Assembly: GCF_017654605.1 (NCBI RefSeq)
Contig: NZ_CP072113.1
Coordinates: 1,178,001-1,242,000, forward strand
From: Yimella sp. cx-51
GTDB lineage: Bacteria; Actinomycetota; Actinomycetes; Actinomycetales; Dermatophilaceae
DNA: 64,000 bases
Direction: 5' to 3'
Shown here: piece after piece, positions 1 to 8,058 of the stretch
Layout: every line of letters starts with the position of its first letter
Position numbering within the stretch: the stretch's first letter is position 1
Notes under the pieces: model-generated
Told to the model about the DNA's origin: nothing
The model's input: the letters and a program-made list of their open reading frames with translations, nothing else
The model's database searches: none
Position numbers and translations under genes: made by a program

Positions 1-1013
1 ACGTCCTGGCGCAGCGTCGGCTCGCGGGATCGGACGTCGTGCTGGTCTCCTCCGGTGCGATCGCTGCCGGCCTCGCGCCGCTCGGGCTGGCCTCGCGTCC
101 GCGCGACCTCGCCACCCAGCAGGCAGCGGCGAGTGTGGGCCAGGGTGCGTTGGTCGCGGCCTATTCCGCCGCGTTCGCCCGGCACGCCCTGGTGGTGGGT
201 CAAGTGCTGTTGACCAGCGACGACGTGACCCGCCGCGGGCACTACACCAATGCCAAGCGCACCTTTGAGCGGCTCTTCGCGATGGGCGCCGTTCCGGTCG
301 TCAACGAGAACGACACCGTGGCCACCCACGAGATCCGTTTCGGTGACAACGACCGGCTTGCGGCCCTGGTCGCGCATCTGATCAATGCGGATGCGCTCGT
401 GCTGCTCTCCGACGTCGACGCCCTCTACGACGGCCCGCCCAGCCGGGAAGGCACGCGACGTATTGGCGAAGTGCTGGATGACAAGCAACTCGACGAGATC
501 GAGATCGGCGGCACCGGCTCGGGCGTGGGCACCGGTGGCATGGCCACCAAGGTGGAGGCTGCGCGGATCGCCACCGGTGCAGGCATCACCACCGTCCTCA
601 CCAGCGCCCCCAACGCCGCCGCAGCCCTGGCCGGAGACGCAGTCGGCACGGTCTTCGCGCCGCACCGGCGGACTCGCCGAGCCCGCCACCTGTGGCTCGC
701 CCACGCCACCACGCCACGCGGACGACTGGTGCTCGACGACGGCGCGGTGGCAGCTGTCACCCAGCGCGGGAAGTCGCTCCTGCCGGCCGGGATCCGCTCC
801 GTCGCAGGCAAGTTCGACACCGGCGATGCAGTCGACCTGTGCGACCTTGAGGGCAACGTGGTCGCGCGCGGCCTCGTGAACTACGACTTCCACGACCTGC
901 CGCTGCTGCTCGGGCGGGGCACCAAGGAGCTCGCGGCGACGTTGGGCCCCGAGTACGAACGTGAAGTGATCCATCGCGACGACCTGGTCGTGCTGCGAAA
1001 GGCAACCCGATGA
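1..1013 (+). CDS. proB: Glutamate 5-kinase (5' end outside window)
   Basis: ProB phosphorylates glutamate with ATP to gamma-glutamyl phosphate, the first step of proline synthesis. The reading frame is already open at base 3, so the N-terminus lies upstream; about 336 residues are visible. The kinase domain shows SSGAIAAG, the segment FGDNDRLAALVAHL and the AAK-family strand LVLLSDVDALYDGPP, then GTGGMATKVEAA, which binds nucleotide in this family. The last ~75 residues (GRLVLDDGAVAAV to VARGLVNYD) form a PUA domain, the usual ProB C-terminus. The stop overlaps the next gene by 4 bases. proA, the partner enzyme, lies 1 kb downstream with a membrane-protein gene in between. Identification is secure. 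Confidence 0.97.
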   Translation, partial: VLAQRRLAGSDVVLVSSGAIAAGLAPLGLASRPRDLATQQAAASVGQGALVAAYSAAFARHALVVGQVLLTSDDVTRRGHYTNAKRTFERLFAMGAVPVVNENDTVATHEIRFGDNDRLAALVAHLINADALVLLSDVDALYDGPPSREGTRRIGEVLDDKQLDEIEIGGTGSGVGTGGMATKVEAARIATGAGITTVLTSAPNAAAALAGDAVGTVFAPHRRTRRARHLWLAHATTPRGRLVLDDGAVAAVTQRGKSLLPAGIRSVAGKFDTGDAVDLCDLEGNVVARGLVNYDFHDLPLLLGRGTKELAATLGPEYEREVIHRDDLVVLRKATR

Positions 1014-1831
1014 CCGATCCGGATTCCCGGACGTCCGACAACATTCCGCCGGTGCACGGCTCCACGGCCGTCCCGACCGGCGCCGACGCCGAACCAACTG
1101 CGGCTGAGGAAGCTGCAGCAGAGGCAGAGGTCGACCCGCCACACAAGGAATGGTGGGAGGACCAACGCCTGCCGTGGCAGGGTGCTCCACGCAAGGTCGA
1201 CAAGCAGTGTTGGGCGGCCATCGCGCTGCTCGGCGTCTACGGCATGGTGCTCCTGCCGCTGCGGCCGATCCTGCTCGGACTCGACTCCTACGTCCTGGCG
1301 ACGGTCACCGGGTCCAACATCGCGATGGCCGACATCGGCGCGAAGGCGGCCACCGGGCCCGAACCCTGGTGGTGGGTGGCCCTGCTGGTGGCTGCGGCGA
1401 CCTCGGTGAAATTCGACTGGATCTTCTGGTGGGCCGGCAAGCTCTGGGGTCGCGGCATCATCGAGGTGATGGCCGGACGCTCCAAGTGGGCTGCTCGCAC
1501 CGGCGCTGCGGCTGAACGCCTGGCGCGCAAGTTCGGCGGACCGGCCATCTTCCTCGCGTGGTTCATCCCGTTCCTGCCGGGTGCCATCGTCGCTGCGTTC
1601 GTCGGTGACGTCGGCATGCGGCTACGTCGGTACATGCTCATCGACTTCTTCGCCGCCCTCTGTTACCGGGGCCTGTGGATGTACCTCGGCTATCAGATTG
1701 GGGAGCCTGCCAAGGATCTCGTCAAGGTGATCGCCAAGTACGCCAACTACTTCGCCATCGCGATGCTGGTCTTCATCGTGGTCGGCACCTTCATCCGCAC
1801 GCGCCGGGAACAGCAGGCGAAGGCAAGCTGA
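1010..1831 (+). CDS. DedA-like (VTT-domain) membrane protein
   Basis: A 273-residue protein starting in an ATGA overlap with proB, so probably co-translated with it. The first ~60 residues are acidic and low in complexity, rich in E, A and P. Hydrophobic segments follow at roughly 68-90, 115-140, 180-200 and 245-265. The stretch FGGPAIFLAWFIPFLPGAIVAAFVG resembles the proline-containing re-entrant motif of DedA/VTT (SNARE-associated) proteins, broken here only by the description limit; it spans roughly residues 178-202. Members of this family have been linked to lipid carrier recycling and membrane homeostasis. No substrate can be assigned from sequence. Its place between proB and proA is probably conserved in related actinobacteria (inference). 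Confidence 0.75.
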   Translation: MTDPDSRTSDNIPPVHGSTAVPTGADAEPTAAEEAAAEAEVDPPHKEWWEDQRLPWQGAPRKVDKQCWAAIALLGVYGMVLLPLRPILLGLDSYVLATVTGSNIAMADIGAKAATGPEPWWWVALLVAAATSVKFDWIFWWAGKLWGRGIIEVMAGRSKWAARTGAAAERLARKFGGPAIFLAWFIPFLPGAIVAAFVGDVGMRLRRYMLIDFFAALCYRGLWMYLGYQIGEPAKDLVKVIAKYANYFAIAMLVFIVVGTFIRTRREQQAKAS

Positions 1832-2012
1832 GATAAGAGTTGCTGACCACGCGGTTTCGCGGCGCCCGTGAGTTCCTTCCTGACCGCCTCGCTGGCTGAG
1901 CCTGCTGGTCAAACGCCCGTCGCGGGGGTGCTGCGGCGGATCGAACGCGCACAGGCCAGCAAGGTCGGGCCGACATCCCTGGACGCGCTGACGAGGGCGT
2001 TCGGCTCGGATC

Positions 2013-2018
2013 TACTCT
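2013..2018 (+). promoter_or_regulatory. -10 box for a leaderless proA transcript
   Basis: TACTCT fits TANNNT and lies 6 bases before the proA ATG at 2025. This spacing puts the transcription start at or next to the start codon. No Shine-Dalgarno sequence is visible before this ATG, which supports leaderless translation. Confidence 0.55.
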
Positions 2019-2024
2019 CATTCC

Positions 2025-3311
2025 ATGAGTACGACCGCGCCCTCGCACGCCCAGAGTTCGACCGAACGCGTCCACGCCGCCGGGCTTCGCGCCCGTGAGG
2101 CGAGCAAGCAGCTCGCGCTGCTCACCCGCGCGCAGAAGGACGCCACGCTCGTCGCGCTCGCCGATGCGTTGCGTGCCGCCAACGATCGCATCGTCGACGC
2201 CAACGCAGACGACATCGCTCGCGGCCGGGACGGCGGGATGACCGAAAGCCTGCAGGACCGGCTACGGCTCACGCCGGAGCGGGTCGCCTCGATCGCGCAG
2301 GCGCTGCAGGACGTCGCCGCGCTGCCCGACCCGGTGGGTGAGGTCGTGCGTGGTTCGACGCTGGCCAACGGCCTGCAGATCCGGCAGGTGCGGGTGCCGA
2401 TGGGCGTCGTGGGAATGGTCTACGAGGCACGTCCCAATGTCACCGTCGACGCCGCTGGACTCGGTCTGAAGAGCGGCAACGCGATGATCCTGCGCGGTGG
2501 CTCGGCGGCCGCGTCGAGCAACGCCGTGATCGTCGAGGTGCTGCGTAGCGCCCTGGCGGAGCGTGGGCTACCGGCCGACGCCGTCCAGCTGCTCGACGGC
2601 GGACACGAGGATGTCGAAGCGCTCATCACCGCGCGCGGCCTGGTCGACCTCGTCATCCCGCGCGGTGGCGCCCAACTCATCCAGACCGTCGTGCTCGGCG
2701 CGACGGTGCCGGTCATCGAGACCGGCATCGGCAATGTGCATGTCTACGTCGATGCCGCGGCCGACCTCGACATCGCCCGCGCCATCACCGTCAACTCCAA
2801 GACCCACCGGCCCAGCGTGTGCAACGCCGCCGAAACTCTGCTGGTGCACCGCGCGGTCGCGCCCGCCTTCCTGCCCAGCGCGCTCGCCGAACTCAGTCGG
2901 GCCGGGGTGCGCCTCTACCTGGACGAGCAGGCCCGGGTCGTGGCCGGCGAGGTGCCTTTCGAGGCGGCGACCGACGAACACTTCGCCACCGAGTTCCACG
3001 GACTGGAGATGAGCGTCGGTGTCGTCGATTCGGTGGGCACCGCGATCGCGCACATCGATCGCTTCGGCAGTAAGCACACCGAGGTGATCGTGACCGCTGA
3101 CCGGGCAGCCGCACGGGACTTCGTGGCACAGGTCGACGCCGCCGTGGTGATGGTCAACGCCTCGTCACGGTTCACCGACGGTGGAGAGTTCGGATTCGGC
3201 GCCGAGATCGGCATCTCGACCCAGAAGTTGCATGCCCGCGGGCCGATGGCGTTGGCCGAACTCACCAGCACCAAGTGGATCGTCGAGGGTGACGGTCAGG
3301 TTCGTGGCTGA
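2025..3311 (+). CDS. proA: Gamma-glutamyl phosphate reductase
   Basis: ProA reduces gamma-glutamyl phosphate with NADPH to glutamate-5-semialdehyde, the second step of proline synthesis. The 428-residue length is normal. Diagnostic segments are MVYEARPNVTVDAAGLGLK, GNAMILRGGSAAASSN (cofactor binding), and VNSKTHRPSVCNAAETLLVH, which contains the catalytic cysteine of the aldehyde-dehydrogenase fold. The C-terminal part carries the expected FGAEIGISTQKLHARGPMAL. The ATG at 2025 was chosen because it precedes a complete N-terminus and follows a -10 box at leaderless spacing. It therefore appears to have its own promoter although proB is close upstream. Identification is secure. Confidence 0.97.
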   Translation: MSTTAPSHAQSSTERVHAAGLRAREASKQLALLTRAQKDATLVALADALRAANDRIVDANADDIARGRDGGMTESLQDRLRLTPERVASIAQALQDVAALPDPVGEVVRGSTLANGLQIRQVRVPMGVVGMVYEARPNVTVDAAGLGLKSGNAMILRGGSAAASSNAVIVEVLRSALAERGLPADAVQLLDGGHEDVEALITARGLVDLVIPRGGAQLIQTVVLGATVPVIETGIGNVHVYVDAAADLDIARAITVNSKTHRPSVCNAAETLLVHRAVAPAFLPSALAELSRAGVRLYLDEQARVVAGEVPFEAATDEHFATEFHGLEMSVGVVDSVGTAIAHIDRFGSKHTEVIVTADRAAARDFVAQVDAAVVMVNASSRFTDGGEFGFGAEIGISTQKLHARGPMALAELTSTKWIVEGDGQVRG

Positions 3312-3349
3312 CGGCGACGACACCCCGACGTCCTGCACGCCGCAGGCGG

Positions 3350-3355
3350 TAGGGT
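3350..3355 (+). promoter_or_regulatory. -10 box for leaderless small membrane gene
   Basis: TAGGGT lies 7 bases before the ATG at 3363. The spacing matches other leaderless starts in this window. This promoter may also serve nadD and the genes behind it. Confidence 0.5.
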
Positions 3356-3362
3356 GGCCCTC

Positions 3363-3590
3363 ATGACGTCGCGTGTTCTGGCCTTTGCTGCCGAGGAAGT
3401 GCCACCCCTGCACCACAACGAACTTCCGATGCCGCACTGGATGTACGGTGCCATCGCTCTGGCGGTGTTCATGTTGATGTTCGGCGTGCTCTGGTCCTTC
3501 CGCAACACCGCGCCGAAGATGAGTGAGCAGCACGATGCACACGGCTCCCAGCACGCGCACGGCTCGGACGTCGAACGGCCGGGTCACTGA
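3363..3590 (+). CDS. Small single-span membrane protein, His-rich tail
   Basis: A 75-residue protein with one clear transmembrane segment (about residues 28-45, [17 protein letters not shown]) and a hydrophilic C-terminus rich in histidine ([12 protein letters not shown]). A GTG at 3354 is in frame, but ATG 3363 is preferred because a -10 box ends 7 bases before it. It sits between proA and nadD, where related actinobacteria also appear to carry a short membrane protein (from memory). The histidine tail could bind metal, but no function is established. No family name is recognised. Confidence 0.7.
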   Translation: MTSRVLAFAAEEVPPLHHNELPMPHWMYGAIALAVFMLMFGVLWSFRNTAPKMSEQHDAHGSQHAHGSDVERPGH

Positions 3591-3604
3591 CCATCCGCCT
3601 GGGG

Positions 3605-4195
3605 GTGATGGGCGGCACCTTCGACCCCATCCACCACGGCCACCTCGTGGCCGCGAGCGAAGTGCAATCGCAACTCGACCTCGACGAGGTCGTCTTCGTG
3701 CCCACCGGGCAGCCGTGGCAGAAGGCGGGTCGCGAGGTCGCGCCCGCCGAGCACCGCTACCTGATGACCGTGATCGCCACCGCGTCCAACCCGCGGTTCA
3801 CCGTCAGCAGGGTCGACATCGACCGTCCTGGGCCCACCTACACCCTCGACACCCTCACCGACCTGAAGAAGCAACGGCCCGACGCCGAACTGTTCTTCAT
3901 CACCGGAGCCGACGCACTGTCACAGATCGTGTCGTGGAAGGGCGTCGACCAGATGTGGGATCTCGCCCACTTCATCGGCGTCACGCGTCCCGGCCACGAA
4001 CTGTCGGACAAAGGGCTCCCCAAGGACAAGGTGACGCTCAAGGAGGTGCCCGCCATGGCGATCAGCTCGACCGATTGCCGCGAGCGGGTGCGTGACGGCG
4101 ACCCTGTCTGGTATCTCGTGCCGGACGGCGTCGTCCAGTACATCGGCAAATATCAGCTGTACCAGCCCGACGGGCCACAGCTGCAGGAGGATTAG
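3605..4195 (+). CDS. nadD: Nicotinate-nucleotide adenylyltransferase
   Basis: NadD joins nicotinic acid mononucleotide and ATP to form deamido-NAD, the step after nadABC, which are also in this window at 27.6-31 kb. The nucleotidyltransferase signature [12 protein letters not shown] contains the HxGH active-site motif, and [11 protein letters not shown] near the C-terminus corresponds to the ISSTxIR motif, with a cysteine in place of the usual isoleucine. The start is uncertain. GTG 3605 begins inside the first beta strand (LGVMGGTF), and the frame is open upstream with a CTG at 3587 that would give the complete strand. The stop overlaps rsfS by one base, so the two are probably co-translated. 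Confidence 0.95.
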   Translation: MMGGTFDPIHHGHLVAASEVQSQLDLDEVVFVPTGQPWQKAGREVAPAEHRYLMTVIATASNPRFTVSRVDIDRPGPTYTLDTLTDLKKQRPDAELFFITGADALSQIVSWKGVDQMWDLAHFIGVTRPGHELSDKGLPKDKVTLKEVPAMAISSTDCRERVRDGDPVWYLVPDGVVQYIGKYQLYQPDGPQLQED

Positions 4196-4587
4196 TGACC
4201 GCCACACCCGAGGCGATCGAACTCGCACAGCTGGCTGCACGAGCAGCCGATGAGTTGCAGGCATCGTCGATCATCGCGATGGATGTCAGCGACCAGCTCG
4301 CTCTGACCGACGTGTTCGTCGTGGCTGCGGCCGACAACGAACGCCAGGTCGACGCCATCGTTGATGCGGTCGAGGATGCGCTGCTGGAGCGCCAGGTGAA
4401 GCCGGTGCGCCGTGAAGGCCGCGGCCAAGGACGCTGGGTGTTGCTCGACTTCGGCGACATCGTCGTGCACGTGCAGCACGAGGAGGAGCGTGAGTTCTAC
4501 GCGCTCGAGCGGTTGTGGCGTGACTGCCCGACCATCGACCTCGCCCTGCCGGCTGCTGCCGAACCCGAAGCAACCGAAGGCGCATGA
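4195..4587 (+). CDS. rsfS: Ribosomal silencing factor RsfS
   Basis: RsfS (Iojap/RsfA family) binds ribosomal protein L14 and blocks joining of the 30S and 50S subunits when nutrients are low. At 130 residues it is of normal length. The core IIAMDVSDQLALTDVFVVAAA and the segment GRWVLLDFGDIVVHVQ followed by EEREFYALERLW are characteristic. Its GTG start shares a base with the nadD stop, and its own stop overlaps the next start. The nadD-rsfS pairing is widely conserved in bacteria. Identification is secure. Confidence 0.96.
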   Translation: MTATPEAIELAQLAARAADELQASSIIAMDVSDQLALTDVFVVAAADNERQVDAIVDAVEDALLERQVKPVRREGRGQGRWVLLDFGDIVVHVQHEEEREFYALERLWRDCPTIDLALPAAAEPEATEGA

Positions 4588-5240
4588 GCACCCCGACGCC
4601 GGGTGCCTCCGAACGCATGATGCGCGCAGCGCAGCCCAAACGGCTGATCGTCCTGCGGCACGGTCAGACCACCCACAACGCCGGTGGCATCTGGCAGGGG
4701 CAACTCGACACCGAGCTCTCGCCGACCGGAGTCGAGCAAGCACAAAAGGCTGCGGCGGCTCTGGCCACCAGGCAGCCCCAACTCATCTGGTCCAGCGACC
4801 TTCGTCGCGCCGCCGCGACCGCCGACGCGCTCGCGCGGACGACCGGCGTGGACGTGCAGCACGACCGACGGCTGCGTGAGATCAACGTCGGCACCTGGCA
4901 GGGGTTGTCCTCGCAGGAGGTACGCGAGCGATACGGCGACGAGCTCGACGCCATCGCCGGTGGACAGGACGTGCGCCGCGGCGAGACCGGAGAGACGCTC
5001 GGCGAAGTGCGCGATCGCATGCTCGAGGCGACCCACGAACTCATCCAGCTCCTCGCCCCAGGCGCCCTCGGTGTCATCTCCACGCACGGCGCCGCGGGTC
5101 GCGCCCTGGCCGCTGGGCTGGCCGGAATCGACCCGCAGCAGGCGTGGCTGGGACTCGCCGGGCTGCACAACTGCCATTGGGTCGAACTCGTCGAGGGGGA
5201 GCACGGCTGGCGTATCGAGAGGTGGAACGCACACGCATGA
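4584..5240 (+). CDS. Histidine phosphatase family protein
   Basis: A 218-residue phosphoglycerate-mutase-like phosphatase. The catalytic RHG box is in LIVLRHGQTTHNAGG, where histidine forms the phospho-enzyme intermediate, and the second catalytic histidine lies in VISTHGAAGRALAAGL. The acidic residue follows in LREINVGTWQG. In Mycobacterium tuberculosis the gene behind nadD and rsfS is the glucosyl-3-phosphoglycerate phosphatase, so the same role is possible here; that is an inference from position only. The start ATG overlaps rsfS (ATGA) and the stop overlaps the next gene, so this is one tightly packed operon. Confidence 0.88.
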   Translation: MSTPTPGASERMMRAAQPKRLIVLRHGQTTHNAGGIWQGQLDTELSPTGVEQAQKAAAALATRQPQLIWSSDLRRAAATADALARTTGVDVQHDRRLREINVGTWQGLSSQEVRERYGDELDAIAGGQDVRRGETGETLGEVRDRMLEATHELIQLLAPGALGVISTHGAAGRALAAGLAGIDPQQAWLGLAGLHNCHWVELVEGEHGWRIERWNAHA

Positions 5241-5761
5241 GCAAGCCCGACAAGACCTCCCGCCACGGCGAGCGTCGCCGCTTCAGCCCGAGCATGTTGC
5301 GGCGGGGCATGAACCTCTACCCGCCGTTCCTCGGCATGGGCCTACGCGTCAAGGAGTTCAGCGACGACTGGACCGTCTGCCGCGTCGAACTGAAGCTGAC
5401 ACGTTTCAACCGCAATCAACAGGGCACAGCCTTCGGTGGCTCGATCGGCGCGATGTCCGACGCCTTTCACGCACTGCTGCTCATGCACCAGCTCGGCACC
5501 GACTACCACGTCTGGGACAAAGCCGCTGAGATCGAGTACGTCAGCCCCGGCATCGGCACGGTCTACGGACGCTTCGAAGTATCGCCGGAGATGGCCGAGG
5601 CGATTCGCGCCGAGGCAGCCGGCGGAGACAAGGTGCTTCCGTGGTTCGAGACCGAGCTGACGCGGGCCGACGGCACCGTTGTCGCACGCGTCCGTAGGCA
5701 GTTGTACGTGCGCAAGAAGAAGTCGGTCACCGAGCGCGAACGCGCCGACTTCACCGGCTGA
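5237..5761 (+). CDS. DUF4442 hotdog-fold protein (putative thioesterase)
   Basis: A 174-residue protein of the DUF4442/PaaI-like hotdog group. It contains LYPPFLGMGLRVKEFSDDW and FNRNQQGTAFGGSIGAMSDAF, the latter resembling the central helix region of hotdog thioesterases. The frame is open upstream to 5144, but ATG 5237 is chosen because it makes an ATGA overlap with the phosphatase stop and starts a typical N-terminus. The substrate is unknown; acyl-CoA hydrolysis is the family expectation. A second DUF4442 gene lies at 24201-24665. It is the last gene of the nadD operon before the tRNA. Confidence 0.75.
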   Translation: MSKPDKTSRHGERRRFSPSMLRRGMNLYPPFLGMGLRVKEFSDDWTVCRVELKLTRFNRNQQGTAFGGSIGAMSDAFHALLLMHQLGTDYHVWDKAAEIEYVSPGIGTVYGRFEVSPEMAEAIRAEAAGGDKVLPWFETELTRADGTVVARVRRQLYVRKKKSVTERERADFTG

Positions 5762-5804
5762 GCGGCCCTCCTCATCGCCCGAATCGGCAACAGCCCGACT
5801 CGAT

Positions 5805-5834
5805 TTGGTCTCTTGGCCCGGTGATGGCTAAGCT
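5805..5834 (+). promoter_or_regulatory. Probable promoter of tRNA-Ala
   Basis: TTGGTC at 5805-5810 and TAAGCT at 5829-5834 are 18 bases apart. A start near 5841 would give a precursor with a leader of about 30 bases. Confidence 0.45.
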
Positions 5835-5869
5835 AACGCAGTCGTCCGATGGGCGGCACACCCAAATAC

Positions 5870-5945
5870 GGGGCTATGGCGCAGTTGGTAGCGCGCTTCC
5901 ATGGCATGGAAGAGGTCAGGGGTTCGAATCCCCTTAGCTCCACCA
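5870..5945 (+). tRNA. tRNA-Ala, anticodon GGC
   Basis: A 76-base tRNA with encoded CCA. The acceptor arms GGGGCTA and TAGCTCC pair over 7 bases with one G-U pair. The anticodon stem CTTCC/GGAAG encloses the loop ATGGCAT, giving anticodon GGC, which reads the alanine codon GCC. The T arm GGGG-TTCGAAT-CCCC is standard. Decayed accessory DNA starts directly behind it. No second copy of the tRNA 3' end was found downstream, so no attachment site can be named. Confidence 0.95.
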
Positions 5946-5957
5946 GAAGGTCGTTGT

Positions 5958-6521
5958 TCAACCGCCGACATCAGCGGTTTGAGGTCCAGATTCCGCCGTC
6001 CGCTCCTTGTAGTGGACGGCGCGGGTCTGCCACTCGGGGTTGAAGAACGCGTTGAACGGTTCCCCTGGCTCTCCGGCCACGTGCCCCAGCTCGCCGAGGA
6101 TGCGCAACGGACGATCGGCCTCGTCTCCCTGCAGGAACACCACGTTGATCCACCGCGACGGCATCGCTTCCTCGACGGCGGGTTCGGGATGCCACGCGAT
6201 CCGCCCCGCCGCGACGAACCCTTCCGCGAGCCGGTCGTAGGCCTGATCCACCAGACGCGCCGACTACCGCAGCTCCTCCGCCGTGGCGAGAGAGTCGCGG
6301 ACTCCGGCTGCGTGGTCGCCGTCGTCGTGGAACGCGTGCGCGGCCTTCCGCTCGTGAAGGTCAGCGAGCTGCTCCAGCACCTGGCGCAGCGAGCGTATCC
6401 CCGAGGACAGGTCACCGATCACCCCGTACATCTGCGCGGGCTGGTCGAACGTGCGGCTCCCGTGCGCGAGCCCCCGCAGCGCCTCGGACGCCTCAGCGGC
6501 GGAATCGAAGAACGTGGGCAT
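5958..6521 (-). pseudogene. Accessory gene interrupted by an in-frame amber stop
   Basis: Two open segments lie in the same minus-strand frame, 6521 to 6267 (85 residues) and 6263 to 5958, separated only by one TAG at 6264-6266. Without the stop the product would be about 187 residues. The first part begins MPTFFDSAAEASEALRGLAH and resembles small proteins seen beside conjugation genes on actinobacterial elements (from memory). The second part contains PSRWINVVFLQGDEADRPL and resembles a different small accessory protein, so this may also be an old fusion. The function is unknown. A sequencing error in one base would restore the frame; the broken neighbours make true decay more likely. Confidence 0.6.
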
Positions 6522-6614
6522 GGCGTGCCTCCTGACAATGGTGGTGTCAGTGAGGTACGCGACCGCCCGCCGGAATCTTCGGCGTGCGTCGTCGCTCAGT
6601 TGGGTCGTTCGACC

Positions 6615-7283
6615 CTAGACCGAGGACCACCCGCTCAGGTGGAGTCGCTCGAATCCGTCGAGCATGAGGTCGAGGGCGAAGGCGAACTCTGCGTCGTCGT
6701 CGCAGTTGCTGCCGGTGTGGGGGGCGGTGGATGCCATCCTCATGATGGACGGGTACGAGCTGGTGAATGCGGCGACGGCCTTTGCGCGTTCATCTGGATC
6801 GTCCGGCGCTACCGGGGTTGGCAGGACGTCGCGGGTGAAGCCCCACATTCGCGTGCTGAGGGTGTGCATCGCATGATGGACGAGGTCGGCGCTGAGTCCA
6901 CCGTCGAACATGATCGACATCAGGCCATCCATGTAGGCAAGCACCGGGGGGCTCGCCAAGGTGCGGGTCTCGATGGCCTCTTGAGCCCAGGCGTGGGTGC
7001 TCATCGCCTGCCGCGCAGCAAGGATTCGTGCCCTCAGCCGGTCTGTCCAGTGGCTCCCGTCGGGGGTGGTGCCACCGACCTGCTCGACGAGGTGGTCCAC
7101 CATCAGGTCGAGGAGTTGGTCGCGTCCTGCCACGTGCTTGTAGAGCGCCATCGCGGTGACCCCGAGCGAGTCTGCAAGGCGGCGCATGCTCAGACCCGAG
7201 AGGCCCGACTCGTCGGCAATGGCGAAGGCGGCTCGCACGATGCCCTCCCGGTCGAGGCGTTGCCGATTGCTCGCTCTTGACAT
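6615..7283 (-). CDS. TetR/AcrR family transcriptional regulator
   Basis: A 222-residue repressor. The N-terminal helix-turn-helix is REGIVRAAFAIADESGLSG followed by LSMRRLADSLGVTAMALYKHV (residues ~8-50). The C-terminal region, with RILAARQAMSTHAWAQE and LSTRMWGFTRDVL, resembles the TetR_C ligand-binding domains of the tetracycline-repressor-like group. The ATG at 7283 is preferred over an in-frame GTG at 7298 because the latter would start inside an operator, and because TACGCT (minus strand, 7295-7290) lies 6 bases before the ATG, a leaderless arrangement. It is divergent from the DUF4386 gene and probably represses both. The ligand is unknown. Confidence 0.88.
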   Translation of the reverse strand: MSRASNRQRLDREGIVRAAFAIADESGLSGLSMRRLADSLGVTAMALYKHVAGRDQLLDLMVDHLVEQVGGTTPDGSHWTDRLRARILAARQAMSTHAWAQEAIETRTLASPPVLAYMDGLMSIMFDGGLSADLVHHAMHTLSTRMWGFTRDVLPTPVAPDDPDERAKAVAAFTSSYPSIMRMASTAPHTGSNCDDDAEFAFALDLMLDGFERLHLSGWSSV

Positions 7284-7329
7284 GTATACAGCGTACACCT
7301 ACGCTCGATGTCAAGTATACGCCGTATAC
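7277..7329. promoter_or_regulatory. Divergent promoter with two TetR operators
   Basis: Two related 15-base palindromes are present: GTATACAGCGTACAC (7284-7298) and GTATACGCCGTATAC (7315-7329), with centres 31 bases apart. The forward promoter is TTGACA (7277-7282), a 17-base spacer containing the first palindrome, and TACGCT (7300-7305). On the minus strand TACGCT (7295-7290) sits 6 bases before the tetR ATG. TTGACAT (7277-7283) and ATGTCAA (7308-7314) form an additional inverted pair. Repressor bound at both sites would cover both promoters. Confidence 0.7.
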
Positions 7330-7351
7330 CGTTTGGCTGATCGGAGCTCAC

Positions 7352-8005
7352 ATGGACACGACGAACCTGCGCCATGCGCGCCTCGCCGGCATCCTCTACC
7401 TCGTCACCCACGTCACCTCCGTGGGTGCCGTAGCGGTATACGGACTCTCTCTGTCGTCTCTGGGCATCCGGATGGGTGTGCTGCTGGAGTTCGTGCTCGC
7501 GCTCGGTTGCGTCGGTACCGGGCTCCTGCTTCTGCCGCTCTTGCGGCGGTATGGCGAGGTCCGCGCCTACGGCTTCGTCTTCCTTCGCGCTGTCGAGGCA
7601 GCGGTCATCCTGGCTGGAGCTCTCCCGATGCTGGTGCTCGCGTGGACGTGGGAGGGCGGCGACGCAGACGCCACGCTGGTCGGGCTCCATTCGGCGTCGT
7701 TCCTGGTCGGCCAGGGACTCATCATTGCCGTCAATACCCTCATCCTGGCGTCGCTGCTCCATGCATCGGGCGTGGTTCCCCGTGCCCTCGCGTATCTGGG
7801 CTTCGCTGGTGGCGGGATCGTGCTGGTCAGCGACATCGGTCAGCTCCTGGGAGCGATTCCCCTAAACGGCCCTGTCGCTGCTCTCTGCGCAGTCCCCATC
7901 TTCGTGTTCGAGATTTGGTTCGCCATCACCCTCATCATCGCCAGACGCTTCGCAATCGCAGGACCTCTCGCCACCACGAAGAGCATGGATGTGCTTCCGG
8001 CATGA
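7352..8005 (+). CDS. DUF4386-like integral membrane protein
   Basis: A 217-residue protein with about six hydrophobic segments, beginning RHARLAGILYLVTHVTSVG, a start typical of the DUF4386 family. ATG 7352 was chosen because GGAG at 7343-7346 precedes it by 5 bases; the longer frame back to 7277 would overlap the promoter. Transcription starts from the TTGACA/TACGCT promoter covered by the TetR operators, so expression is probably induced by the TetR ligand. No enzymatic motif is visible. A role in transport or membrane protection is only an inference from the TetR pairing. Confidence 0.8.
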   Translation: MDTTNLRHARLAGILYLVTHVTSVGAVAVYGLSLSSLGIRMGVLLEFVLALGCVGTGLLLLPLLRRYGEVRAYGFVFLRAVEAAVILAGALPMLVLAWTWEGGDADATLVGLHSASFLVGQGLIIAVNTLILASLLHASGVVPRALAYLGFAGGGIVLVSDIGQLLGAIPLNGPVAALCAVPIFVFEIWFAITLIIARRFAIAGPLATTKSMDVLPA

Positions 8006-8058
8006 CCGATCACGCGGCACTGAATCTGTAGCTGCGTTCGGGCCGTCGCTCGATGGAG

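Noticed and set aside
1868-2098. 76-residue open frame before proA
   Set aside because: It overlaps the proA start and its promoter, has no ribosome site, and its composition is that of random GC-rich sequence.
3523-4095. 190-residue frame over nadD
   Set aside because: Overlaps nadD in another frame and is rich in R, P and H without structure.
5901-7280. 459-residue plus-strand frame running out of the tRNA
   Set aside because: It starts inside the tRNA and runs antisense to the amber-split gene and the tetR gene; it has no family features.
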